Source: Nitrospira sp.
Lineage (GTDB): Bacteria; Nitrospirota; Nitrospiria; Nitrospirales; Nitrospiraceae
NCBI GenBank assembly: GCA_015904055.1
Contig: JABMDE010000052.1
Coordinates: forward strand, 8,311 to 22,996
Direction: 5' to 3'
Length of the DNA: 14,686 nt
The stretch's first letter is position 1. The number at the start of each line of letters is the position of its first letter. Positions 7,255-14,072 of this stretch are shown here, piece by piece. The notes below the pieces were generated by a model. The model ran no database searches. It saw only the letters and a program-made list of their open reading frames with translations, and had not been told where the DNA came from. The position numbers and the translations under genes were made by a program.

Positions 7255-8565
7255 ATGAATACAGAGTTGCAAAAACAGGACGAGCGAATCGAGCCGGATC
7301 AGGAACTGAAGCCGATTCCACAATACGTTGAGGAATTGGTCGTCAAGGCCAAACAGGCGTCGAGGAAGCTGGCGTCGGTATCAACGGCCGTGAAGAATCA
7401 GGCGTTACTCACAATGGCTGAGGCGCTCGAATCCAGGACAGACGAGCTACTTGCCGCGAATCAGAAAGATCTTGATGCGTTTGGAGCTGATCCGGGCAGA
7501 AAAGCCATGGCGGATCGCCTGCGGTTGACAGAGAAGCGGATTGCTGAAATGGCGACCGGTATCCGTGAAGTAGCCAAACTGCCGGATCCCTTGGGAACAG
7601 CGCCTGAGATGTGGACCAGGCCTAACGGGATGCAGGTAGGGCGTGTGCGCGCACCAATCGGTGTCATCGGTATTATTTACGAGTCGCGTCCCAACGTCAC
7701 GGCGGACTCAGCGGCGCTGTGCCTTAAGTCCGGGAATGTGTGTGTGTTGCGGGGCGGCAGCGAAGCGATTCATTCCAACCGTGCGATCGCCGCCATCTTG
7801 TCTGAGGCGTCCGAAAAGGCCGGTGTGCCGGCCGGATCAATCACGTTTGTCGAGCGGGCAGATCGCGAGTTGGTGCCGGTGTTGCTCAAGCAAGATCAGT
7901 ACATCGATTTGATTATTCCGCGCGGCGGCGAGTCCCTCATGAAACTCATTGCCGAACACTCGACCATTCCCGTTGTGAAGCACGATGCAGGGGTCTGCCA
8001 TGTCTATGTGGACGCGTCGGCAGATCCGGCGATGGCCGAGTCGATTTGCGTGAATGCCAAGGCGCAGCGCCCGTCGACCTGCAATGCGATGGAGACCCTG
8101 CTGATTCACCAGTCGATCGCACGGACGTTGCTACCGAAGCTGGCGGTGAGCCTCCGGTCGGCAAAGGTTGAAATTCGTGGATGCCCCAAGACTTGCCAGC
8201 TGGTTCCTGAGGCTAAACCGGCCGGCGATCAGGATTATGGAACCGAGTTTCTCGATCTGGTGCTGGCGGTGAAAGTCGTCAGGAATATGGATGAGGCCAT
8301 GGAGCATATCGCGCGGTATGGGTCGCGGCATACGGAGGCCATTGTGACGGCAGATTATGGCCGCTCGATGCGGTTCCTCAAAGAAGTCGATGCCGGTGCC
8401 GTTCTCGTCAATGCCTCCACTCGGCTCAATGACGGCTATCAGTTCGGCCTTGGAGCTGAAATCGGCATCAGCACCTCGCGGATCCATGCGCGCGGTCCGA
8501 TGGGACTCGAAGAACTGACCTGTTTTAAGTTCATCGTCCTGGGGAGCGGCCAACTCCGCGAGTAA
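7255..8565 (+). CDS. proA: Gamma-glutamyl phosphate reductase
   Basis: ProA reduces gamma-glutamyl phosphate with NADPH to glutamate-5-semialdehyde, the second step of proline synthesis, in the cytoplasm. The protein is 436 residues from ATG 7255, slightly longer than the usual 415-425 because of a variable N-terminus. Diagnostic motifs: APIGVIGIIYESRPNVT (133-149), CVLRGGSEAIHSN (163-175), IPRGGESL (221-228), KHDAGVCHVYVD (242-253) and the catalytic cysteine C276 in QRPSTCNAMETLL. The end (FGLGAEIGISTSRIHARGPMG) is also typical. I chose ATG 7255 because a GAGG lies about 11 bp before it and a promoter-like element lies upstream; the frame extends to TTG 7189. proB is not adjacent. The stop codon touches the start of the next gene. 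Confidence 0.97.
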   Translation: MNTELQKQDERIEPDQELKPIPQYVEELVVKAKQASRKLASVSTAVKNQALLTMAEALESRTDELLAANQKDLDAFGADPGRKAMADRLRLTEKRIAEMATGIREVAKLPDPLGTAPEMWTRPNGMQVGRVRAPIGVIGIIYESRPNVTADSAALCLKSGNVCVLRGGSEAIHSNRAIAAILSEASEKAGVPAGSITFVERADRELVPVLLKQDQYIDLIIPRGGESLMKLIAEHSTIPVVKHDAGVCHVYVDASADPAMAESICVNAKAQRPSTCNAMETLLIHQSIARTLLPKLAVSLRSAKVEIRGCPKTCQLVPEAKPAGDQDYGTEFLDLVLAVKVVRNMDEAMEHIARYGSRHTEAIVTADYGRSMRFLKEVDAGAVLVNASTRLNDGYQFGLGAEIGISTSRIHARGPMGLEELTCFKFIVLGSGQLRE

Positions 8566-10356
8566 ATGTCCCCTGATCCAGTCTCGTTTGCCCTGCAGAG
8601 TCCGACGCACCTGTCATTTCCGTCCACGCGCGTCCTTGCCGACCAGTTGGAGCAACGGGGGGGACGAGTCGTCATACGCCCAACCGGGCATCTGATCTTC
8701 TATCGGCCCGATGGCCGGCGATTTCTTACCACAGATCCTTCAGGCCACCCGTTGCATGAGTGTGAATGGCACGCGAATACTGACGGAACCGTGGTGCTCA
8801 CGAGGGCGCGGATTCGACTCGATTGGGGGCAATGGATTGGACTGAAACCGGGTGGGCTGGTCAACGAAACCAGGTTGAATCTCGCGGCGAAGCCGGGGTG
8901 GCGGCAGATAACAGCGGATCATCTGCGTGCGATGGCGGCACAGGCGCTGCGGGTGCCGATTGAAGATGTACGGTGGTTCTATCGCAATGAGGATTTCAGT
9001 ATTGATGCAGAGGGAATTGCGACGATCCGTCATCGGAAAGATGCGCTCTATGTATTGGACAACGGTACGTTCGAATCAGCCCGTTTTATGGCCTGTATGG
9101 GGGCCATGCATTGGGACCACATTGATTTTCTCCCCGTCGTCGAACTCTTCAAGTCATTGCTGCCTGGAACGGGCTCCGCCGTGTTTGAGTTAATCCGTGG
9201 TCTGTTCGACGATCAGAACAAAGGCCGTCCATTCCCACAGCCGCTTCGCTACCGCGGGATTCCCACCTATCCGTCGGAAGCAGCATTCAGACTGTTCAGC
9301 GGTTATTTTACACCCGTGGCGCCTGCCGGTGGAAACCCCATGGCGCTGTTCATGGATCAGTCCCGCTCACATCAGCTTACGTGGATCCCGGCGCAGGATA
9401 CGCCGCTTCGCTATTTCGAGTCAGAGCAGAACCTGTGTCTCACGGTGCAGGGCGGGCTTATCCGGAAGGCGACCATTGCGGATGATAGTACCGGCTTGTC
9501 GTATGTCGAAGCGCGAAACCGGCGCATGGCGCCGCTGGACCGTCGTCTGGAAGTGAAGGGGCATGATCTGACGTTGAACGATCGGGAGAAACGCATTGCC
9601 ATACGGCTCCGGCAGGAGATTGCGGTGGAGCCGATGCCGTCTGCAGACTATGCTTGTGCAGACAGTCCTGTCGATTGGCGTATGCTTTTCGTGCAGGGAG
9701 TCCCGCCGATTCGCCCTGCCGACGCGTTTGGGGCCGTGTTGTCGTATCCGGACGATGAGGAAGAGATCGGGGAATTAGCCGCGCAGCCGTTTGTTGCGGA
9801 CTTTATACAAGATCTGGCAGAGCAGGATCCTGAGCTGGGGACGGTTCTGTCGCGGGCTGAACGGGTGCTGATCGACAACGGCGACACGGTGATTGAGACC
9901 TGCATTGCTTGCGATCGTTCGCGCGATTACACCGTTCGCTGCTACGATGCCGCCTATGCGCAGCGTCAGGCGCAGGAGCTCTGGACCAGGTGCGCTGTCC
10001 CACAACAGTGGGAGTGGCTGAGGCGGATTCGCATTGTGCCGTCGTCGATCTGGGACCAGACAATGGTGAATCCCCAGCCCTATGACGTGATTTACCAATG
10101 GCTGCCCTATTCTGTGTTCACGGAGGCAGCAGCGTTGACGGCGAGCGTAATCTGGCTCCGGCAGATGTTGCGACCACAGGGAAGCGCGTTTGTTGTCGGA
10201 CCGGTCGGCTTACGAACGGTATTGGCTCACAACGCATTGCCGGTCGTGTGGGAAGAATCCGTCGAATCCCTCCCAACCGTTCAGATGCATAAGTCCATCT
10301 TGCCTAAGGCCAGAGTGAAGGCGGGTCTGACACTGTTTCATATCAGGCGGACTTGA
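8566..10356 (+). CDS. Unassigned 596-residue protein with methyltransferase-like C-terminal region
   Basis: I do not recognise the family. ATG 8566 follows the proA stop directly, so it is probably co-transcribed and coupled. No signal peptide or transmembrane helix is evident, suggesting a cytoplasmic protein. Residues ~1-400 have no motif I can name. The C-terminal ~160 residues have the strand order of a class I SAM methyltransferase: TVIETCIACD (441-450), TVRCYDAAY (456-464, acidic residue after the second strand), RIRIVPSSIWD (487-497), YDVIYQWLPYSVF (506-518), then WLRQMLRPQGSAFVVGPVG (530-548), which closely resembles the usual LRPGG.l.i segment. The glycine-rich SAM loop expected after the first strand is replaced by ACDRSRD, so SAM binding is doubtful. 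It may be a degenerate or non-catalytic version. The codon use and composition look like its neighbours. Confidence 0.85.
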   Translation: MSPDPVSFALQSPTHLSFPSTRVLADQLEQRGGRVVIRPTGHLIFYRPDGRRFLTTDPSGHPLHECEWHANTDGTVVLTRARIRLDWGQWIGLKPGGLVNETRLNLAAKPGWRQITADHLRAMAAQALRVPIEDVRWFYRNEDFSIDAEGIATIRHRKDALYVLDNGTFESARFMACMGAMHWDHIDFLPVVELFKSLLPGTGSAVFELIRGLFDDQNKGRPFPQPLRYRGIPTYPSEAAFRLFSGYFTPVAPAGGNPMALFMDQSRSHQLTWIPAQDTPLRYFESEQNLCLTVQGGLIRKATIADDSTGLSYVEARNRRMAPLDRRLEVKGHDLTLNDREKRIAIRLRQEIAVEPMPSADYACADSPVDWRMLFVQGVPPIRPADAFGAVLSYPDDEEEIGELAAQPFVADFIQDLAEQDPELGTVLSRAERVLIDNGDTVIETCIACDRSRDYTVRCYDAAYAQRQAQELWTRCAVPQQWEWLRRIRIVPSSIWDQTMVNPQPYDVIYQWLPYSVFTEAAALTASVIWLRQMLRPQGSAFVVGPVGLRTVLAHNALPVVWEESVESLPTVQMHKSILPKARVKAGLTLFHIRRT

Positions 10357-10366
10357 AGATCAGGCC

Positions 10367-10906
10367 TCAGCGTTTCAATTGCTGAAGCTCAATGTGGACA
10401 TTCTGCGTATCGTCGGCAATCCACAGATGTCCATCCTGAATCGCCCATTGTAAACGCATACTGGGGCTGGCCAATGCCGTAAGGGCGCGAACACTTTCCA
10501 TCGGGATGAGGGTTACGGTCAGGTTCTCCAGTCGATCGAGCAGAGAACGATTCTTCGCCCACCAGGCGTCGGCGCTCCGGGCGCCATAGGTATAGACGGC
10601 GACTTGTGTGGCGCGGCCGCAAGCCTGGCGGAGGGATTTCTCATCCGGTTGTCCGACCTCAATCCAAAGATGGATGGCGCCGGTCAAATCTTTTTGCCAG
10701 AGCGCGGGTTCATCCTCGGTTCCCACGCCGCGCCCGAAGGACAAAGTCTCGTTTGCATGGAGAGCGAAGGCCAGCAGTCGCATCATCACGCGTTCGTCTG
10801 TTTCAGACGGATGGCGCGCCACGGTCAGGGCATGATCCCGGTAGTACTGGCGGTCCATGTCAGAGATCTGTAGAGTAGCTTTATAAATAGTAGAGTTGGA
10901 AGCCAT
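10367..10906 (-). CDS. yaeQ: YaeQ family protein
   Basis: This 179-residue protein matches E. coli YaeQ along its length. It shares the start STIYKATLQISDMDR, the block LTVARHPSETDERVMMRLLAF (28-48), FGRGVGTEDEPALW (57-70), the IHLWIEVGQPDEKSL block (78-92) and the YTYG...WW segment (105-117). YaeQ has a PD-(D/E)XK nuclease-like fold with candidate acidic residues in these blocks, but its biochemical function is not established; older reports link it to suppression of RfaH-dependent effects. It is the second gene of a minus-strand pair, 9 bp after the VF530-like gene, and runs convergent with the proA-linked gene with only 10 bp between stop codons. Confidence 0.93.
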   Translation of the reverse strand: MASNSTIYKATLQISDMDRQYYRDHALTVARHPSETDERVMMRLLAFALHANETLSFGRGVGTEDEPALWQKDLTGAIHLWIEVGQPDEKSLRQACGRATQVAVYTYGARSADAWWAKNRSLLDRLENLTVTLIPMESVRALTALASPSMRLQWAIQDGHLWIADDTQNVHIELQQLKR

Positions 10907-10915
10907 GATGTCAGG

Positions 10916-11158
10916 TTATGGTTTCGGGAGCTCTGCGACAAACATCCGTTCGATCCGTTGGCGTGCCCATGGTGTTTTTCGCAAGAACGTCAAGCTCGAG
11001 GCTATCGTAGGGTGATGACGGAAACAGCGAATGGGAACCCGTTTCCCGAGCTCAGCCCATCCATGCCGTGCCACCAATGTGGTGACAATGGACTCCAGGG
11101 TAATCCCGTGCAAGGGGTCGCGGGGGTGGGATTTAGATCGTAGCTCGTCCATAGACAA
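10916..11158 (-). CDS. VF530-type small DNA-binding-like protein (DUF2132)
   Basis: This 80-residue protein matches the VF530/DUF2132 family. The conserved blocks are DPLHGITLESIVTTLV (14-29), HGWAELGKRVPIRCF (32-46), HHPTIASSLTFLRKTPWAR (48-66) and a short basic C-terminus. The family was named from a Vibrio fischeri protein whose structure suggested nucleic-acid binding; the cellular role is unknown. The start could be ATG 11158 or ATG 11152, both before the conserved region. It is the first gene of a two-gene operon with yaeQ and divergent from the pyrophosphatase gene. Confidence 0.9.
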   Translation of the reverse strand: MSMDELRSKSHPRDPLHGITLESIVTTLVARHGWAELGKRVPIRCFRHHPTIASSLTFLRKTPWARQRIERMFVAELPKP

Positions 11159-11186
11159 TTGGAATCTGTTGAGATGAAGAGTACCG

Positions 11187-11199
11187 ATTGTGAGACAAT
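11187..11199. promoter_or_regulatory. 13-bp perfect palindrome upstream of the VF530-like gene
   Basis: ATTGT-GAG-ACAAT is a perfect inverted repeat of 5-bp arms around a 3-bp centre, 28 bp before the VF530-like start. On the minus strand it falls within the spacer of a weak promoter-like pair (TTGTAG, 17 bp, TACTCT), where a repressor could act. It may be an operator; no second copy was noticed. Confidence 0.3.
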
Positions 11200-11271
11200 T
11201 CTACAAGTCACTATGGGCGTCTGCGGACGGCTTTCTTTTGCCTGATAGAAGGAGGGGCGTAGGCTAAAGCT

Positions 11272-11286
11272 GAGCAATGATTGCTC
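11272..11286. promoter_or_regulatory. 15-bp perfect palindrome overlapping candidate ppa -35
   Basis: GAGCAATGATTGCTC has 7-bp arms around one central base. Its right half contains TTGCTC, which stands 17 bp before GATACT (11304-11309). Together they form a plausible though weak promoter for the pyrophosphatase gene, about 60 bp before its start. A dyad over the -35 suggests an operator. The site is evident in the sequence; its function is inference. Confidence 0.4.
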
Positions 11287-11371
11287 CTGTCCAGCGCCTG
11301 AGCGATACTGGCCAGGATTAAGGGGAATCGAAGTTGGAGACAGGGATGGTCTGTAGATACGCGGAGGATGC

Positions 11372-12100
11372 ATGAAAGAGAAGAAACGGAATGGAAAGGA
11401 CGTGCACATGGACAAGACAGCGACGATGCGCGGGGGAAGTGATCCTTTCCAACGCCTGCTTGGACTGATGTTCAAAGCGCATCCGTGGCATGGTGTGTCT
11501 ATCGGGGAGGAAGCCCCGGAGGTGGTGACGGCCTACATTGAAATCGTCCCGACCGACACGGTTAAGTATGAAGTGGATAAGAGCAGCGGATTTCTCAAGG
11601 TCGACCGGCCGCAGCGGTTTTCAAATTTTTGTCCGGCCTACTACGGCTTGATTCCTCAGACCTACTCCGGAGAGCAGGTGGCCGGTATTTTTGCCAAGCG
11701 AGCCCGTCGCAAAGGGATGGTCGGCGATGGCGATCCGCTCGATATCTGTGTGTTGTCCGAGAAGAGCATTCCCCATAGCGATATCCTCTTGATGGCGCTG
11801 CCGATCGGTGGCTTGAGCCTGGCCGACGGCGGCGAGGCCGACGACAAAATCATTGCCGTCATGCGGGACGATGCCGTGTACGGTAACCTCACGGACATTT
11901 CGCAATGTCCAAAGGCGCTTCTCGATCGTCTCCAGCATTACTTTCTCACCTATAAGAGTGCGCCGGGGACGACTCAACACAAGGTGGAAATTACCGGCAT
12001 TTATGGACGAGATGAAGCACTGAAAGTTATTCGTGCGAGCCATGCCGACTATCGCGCGAATTATCCCGAGTTGAGTTCTTTATGGGTAAAGAATATGTAG
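11372..12100 (+). CDS. ppa: Family I inorganic pyrophosphatase
   Basis: The enzyme hydrolyses pyrophosphate to phosphate with Mg2+, driving biosynthetic reactions. Family I features are visible: the KYEVDK block (65-70), FLKVDRP (74-80), FCPAYYGLIPQTYSG (86-100), the metal-binding DGDPLD (119-124, with D119, D121 and D124), and the late K...Y..GTTQHKVEITG region (190-209). At 242 residues it is longer than the ~175-residue E. coli enzyme. The excess lies in an N-terminal extension of about 50 residues and in a basic insertion (FAKRARRKGMVG, ~107-118) just before the metal site. Two starts are plausible: ATG 11372 with GGAGG 4 bp upstream, and ATG 11408 with AAAGGA 7 bp upstream. Its promoter region is shared with the divergent VF530-like gene. 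Confidence 0.93.
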   Translation: MKEKKRNGKDVHMDKTATMRGGSDPFQRLLGLMFKAHPWHGVSIGEEAPEVVTAYIEIVPTDTVKYEVDKSSGFLKVDRPQRFSNFCPAYYGLIPQTYSGEQVAGIFAKRARRKGMVGDGDPLDICVLSEKSIPHSDILLMALPIGGLSLADGGEADDKIIAVMRDDAVYGNLTDISQCPKALLDRLQHYFLTYKSAPGTTQHKVEITGIYGRDEALKVIRASHADYRANYPELSSLWVKNM

Positions 12101-12157
12101 TGCGCGGAATTGTTTTGGGGGAAGGGTTCATGACATTGCAGTCCTCCTCCTCTTCGG

Positions 12158-12478
12158 TCAGGCTGCAGTGTTGCGTTTGATTAGGTTGGCGAGATGGGCG
12201 AAGGGTGTGAAGGGGCGATCCGGTTCATGGTGTGATGAAGGGTCGTTCGCTTCGCCGCCTGCCTGATTGCGTTGGTGTGCATTGTCATGACAATAGAGGC
12301 AGAGTAATTCCCAGTTGCGGCCGTCCGGGGGATTGTTGTCATGGTTGTGGTCTTTGTGATGGACTGTGAGTTGGCTCAGTTTCTTGCCGTCAAATTCGCG
12401 CCCGCAGTGGGCACAAATCCAGGGAAATAGTTTCAACGCGCGCGCTCGGTAGGACTGCTCGTGGTGTCTCCGTGCCAT
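12158..12478 (-). CDS. YajD-like HNH nuclease-domain protein
   Basis: This 106-residue protein resembles E. coli YajD. It has the conserved N-terminal YRARALKLFPWICAHCGREF (10-29), the HNH core LTVHHKDHNHDNNPPDGRNW (37-56) and LLCLYCHDNAH (58-68). Two CxxC pairs (C22/C25 and C60/C63) would bind structural zinc; H40/H41, N56 and H64 are the likely HNH residues. YajD proteins are uncharacterised. The frame extends upstream to 12541, but ATG 12478 is preceded by GGAGG at 5 bp and starts just before the conserved region, so I chose it. It is convergent with ppa (57 bp between stops). Its neighbours give no sign of a restriction or toxin system. Confidence 0.9.
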   Translation of the reverse strand: MARRHHEQSYRARALKLFPWICAHCGREFDGKKLSQLTVHHKDHNHDNNPPDGRNWELLCLYCHDNAHQRNQAGGEANDPSSHHEPDRPFTPFAHLANLIKRNTAA

Positions 12479-12516
12479 GCGAGCCTCCATGAGAAGGGTG
12501 ACTCGTGACAGAAATA

Positions 12517-12522
12517 AGTATA
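12517..12522 (-). promoter_or_regulatory. Candidate -10 box for the YajD-like gene
   Basis: On the minus strand TATACT lies 38 bp before the chosen start, matching 5 of 6 positions of the sigma70 -10 consensus. No good -35 is seen at 16-18 bp (TGGCAT is the hexamer at 17 bp). The call is tentative. The 189 bp between the YajD-like gene and the membrane protein otherwise hold only a 10-bp palindrome, TTCAATTGAA (12615-12624). Confidence 0.25.
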
Positions 12523-12667
12523 GCCCAAGTCGATGAATCATGCCACGCGCTGGAAGTGGGCCGTGGCCGCTTCTTTATAGGAAGCAACGGGTTTTTAGTG
12601 CCATGACACAGCTGTTCAATTGAATGAAGAGGTGGCAGACGTCCACATGAGTTCACCGGAGCGTAAC

Positions 12668-13135
12668 TCAGCGAGCGTCCCATCGGTACGCCGTTAGGAA
12701 CGGCATGACAAGCAACACGCCAAGCGTTCCGATCGATGCCGATATCGATGTGGGATCCTGGCTTGCCAAGTATTCGGTGTAGGAGAGGCCGCGGATGGGA
12801 AGTACGACCATGAATTGTGCAACGAGCGCAAGACCGAGCGCCACAAATCCTACCCTGAGTCGGACTCCTGGCAGGGGAGGCAAAGTAAGTCGGTCGATCG
12901 CCCATCGTGCGCCGATCATTGTGGCCAGAAGTACGGTAGGGATTTCCAGTATCCCAGCCAACCGGTGACTGAAGTGTAGAGCAATCAATTCCAGCCGAAT
13001 GTACTCCAGTGTAAATCCCGCTCCAAGCGCGACAAGAAAATAGACGGTACCGGCTTTCATCACCCGCACCGGTCCCTGAAGGGCGGGTTTGGAGTGGTCA
13101 ATGACTATTGGCTCTCTCGGATCCCATCTGTTCAT
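12668..13135 (-). CDS. Small four-helix membrane protein of unknown function
   Basis: The protein has up to 155 residues with four hydrophobic segments: ~29-50 (VYFLVALGAGFTLEYIRL), ~62-80, ~94-114 and ~133-150. The block GAGF...IR, followed by E.P.VLLA...ARWAI, resembles small membrane proteins of unknown function that I recall from proteobacteria; I cannot name the family. Two starts are possible. ATG 13135 overlaps the end of the broken rhodanese frame by 38 bp. ATG 13060 starts just before the first helix, gives 130 residues and would leave a 37-bp gap; it may be the true one. Neither has a strong ribosome binding site. It appears to be the last gene of a minus-strand operon with the rhodanese remnant and the small winged-helix-like gene. 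Confidence 0.7.
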   Translation of the reverse strand: MNRWDPREPIVIDHSKPALQGPVRVMKAGTVYFLVALGAGFTLEYIRLELIALHFSHRLAGILEIPTVLLATMIGARWAIDRLTLPPLPGVRLRVGFVALGLALVAQFMVVLPIRGLSYTEYLASQDPTSISASIGTLGVLLVMPFLTAYRWDAR

Positions 13136-13645
13136 AGACGTGTTTCCCGCGCGTCAGCCAAATATTCCATGATTGTGAGTAGGCCTGTACGGTTTCTGTT
13201 TCGGTGCCATCGCCGGTCACTATAGGGTGTCCCGTATTGACCCACATACAGATGTCGTCATAGACATTGACCACATGGATATAGCCCTGCTGATGTAGTT
13301 TCTCCGCGACGCGTTCACTGCGGTATCCTGCCGAGCAATAGACCGCGACCATGGACTGTTTATTGATCCCAGCCATCGGCCTATATCAAAATCATCGTAG
13401 CCCACCCACGTAGCGCCTTCAATATGACTCACTTCAAATTCTTGATGTGTACGGGCATCGAGTAGGTGAAAGTATTCTGATGCAATCCGATTGACCGACA
13501 CTTCCGGCAGACTGTGCGACAGGAGGGTGGATAGGAACAGGTCATGCGCCTTGTTACGCATGGGTAGCGGCGCCTGAAGGGTGCGGCCCTACAGGACGAG
13601 GAGCAAGGCAAGTACAATTGATCTAAGAATTACAAGATAGCGCAT
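13098..13645 (-). pseudogene. Rhodanese-like protein gene, broken by a stop codon and a frameshift
   Basis: Read together, two frames give one rhodanese-domain protein. From ATG 13645 the frame encodes a signal-peptide-like start (MRYLVILRSIVLALLLVL), then hits TAG at 13591-13589, which would be CAG by one transition. The same frame then continues: PEVSVNRIASEYFHLLDAR (domain start), EFEVSHIEGATWVGYDDF. Near 13377-13378 the homology moves to another frame (a one-base loss, or two-base gain, relative to an intact gene) and continues MAGINKQSMVAVYCSAGYRSERVAEKL, with the active-site loop CSAGYR, then IHVVNVYDDICMWVNTGHPIV, ending at 13098. A short product could start at ATG 13561, but it would lose the catalytic loop. 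Rhodaneses carry sulfur as a cysteine persulfide; this one was probably exported. Two separate lesions favour a real pseudogene over a single sequencing error. Confidence 0.82.
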
Positions 13646-13687
13646 GAGAATGAACTACAGGGGACACGCTGCTCTCGTGTCTGCAGT

Positions 13688-13897
13688 TTATGATGAAGCG
13701 GCGACGTATTTGATCGTACATGTTCCAACGCCTCTGGTGATTGTCACCAGACCGTGCCGGCTCAAGCGGGATACTTCGAGATGGAGTTCGTTCCAGCTGA
13801 ACTCGGGATATCGGGTAACCAAGGCTTCGAAGTCACATTCAGGGGAATCTTTGAGAAAAGTGAGGATGCGTTCGGTGATGGGGGATTGCTGAGTCAT
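13688..13897 (-). CDS. Small winged-helix-like protein of unknown function
   Basis: This 69-residue protein is real by its start: ATG 13897 is preceded by GGAAGGA, ending 5 bp upstream. The predicted helix order (ITERILTFLK, then CDFEALVTRYPEF, then SWNELHLEVSRLSRHGLV) followed by two short strands (LVTITRG and TCTIKYV) fits a winged-helix fold. In that reading the third helix would recognise DNA and the LVTITRG..TCTIKY pair would be the wing. I do not recognise a named family. It is first in a minus-strand cluster, 42 bp before the broken rhodanese gene, so it may once have regulated it; this is inference. Confidence 0.75.
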   Translation of the reverse strand: MTQQSPITERILTFLKDSPECDFEALVTRYPEFSWNELHLEVSRLSRHGLVTITRGVGTCTIKYVAASS

Positions 13898-13909
13898 GAG
13901 TGTCCTTCC

Positions 13910-13927
13910 GGCCGGTAGTAGTCGGCC
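13910..13927 (-). promoter_or_regulatory. Leader hairpin abutting the ribosome binding site of the small winged-helix-like gene
   Basis: GGCCG and CGGCC (5-bp arms, 8-base loop) lie directly next to the GGAAGGA ribosome binding site (13903-13909) in the leader of the 69-residue gene. Farther upstream, TAGAAT (minus strand, 13966-13961) is a candidate -10 box with a poor -35. The hairpin could affect translation, but it is short and may be chance. Confidence 0.25.
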
Positions 13928-14002
13928 TATTGGTCGGGGAGTTCGGGGGAAGAGATCCGTATTCTACAGGAAGTCGCTCAAAACAACAGGGCCGGATCCT
14001 AT

Positions 14003-14068
14003 AAGGCCGCTACGTGCGTGAAGTGCTCATGTCGAAGGTCTGTGCCGGGAATGATGTGCAGCGGCCTT
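14003..14068. repeat. 9-bp inverted repeat downstream of the LysE-like gene
   Basis: AAGGCCGCT (14003-14011) and AGCGGCCTT (14060-14068) are perfect reverse complements separated by 48 bases, in the region after the LysE-like stop codon. On the plus strand the second arm is followed by a T-rich stretch. The loop is too long for a standard terminator, so the function is unclear. Confidence 0.35.
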
Positions 14069-14072
14069 TTCT

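Noticed and set aside
12158..12478. HNH protein as part of a defence or toxin system.
   Set aside because: The protein matches the widespread YajD type and no methyltransferase, helicase, antitoxin or immunity gene lies next to it.
12479..12541. Longer start for the YajD-like protein.
   Set aside because: GGAGG lies at ideal distance from ATG 12478, and the extra residues are not part of the family.
12580..12610. Possible sigma54 promoter on the minus strand (TGGCAC ... TTGC).
   Set aside because: The GG and GC elements are 15 bases apart rather than the required 10, so the spacing does not fit.
13429..13617. 62-codon minus-strand frame at the start of the rhodanese region.
   Set aside because: It is rich in Cys and Arg with no family features, and it lies in a different frame from the rhodanese-like sequence.
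13980..14070. attC-like or phage attachment site.
   Set aside because: No integron core sites, integrase, tRNA end or flanking direct repeat could be found.
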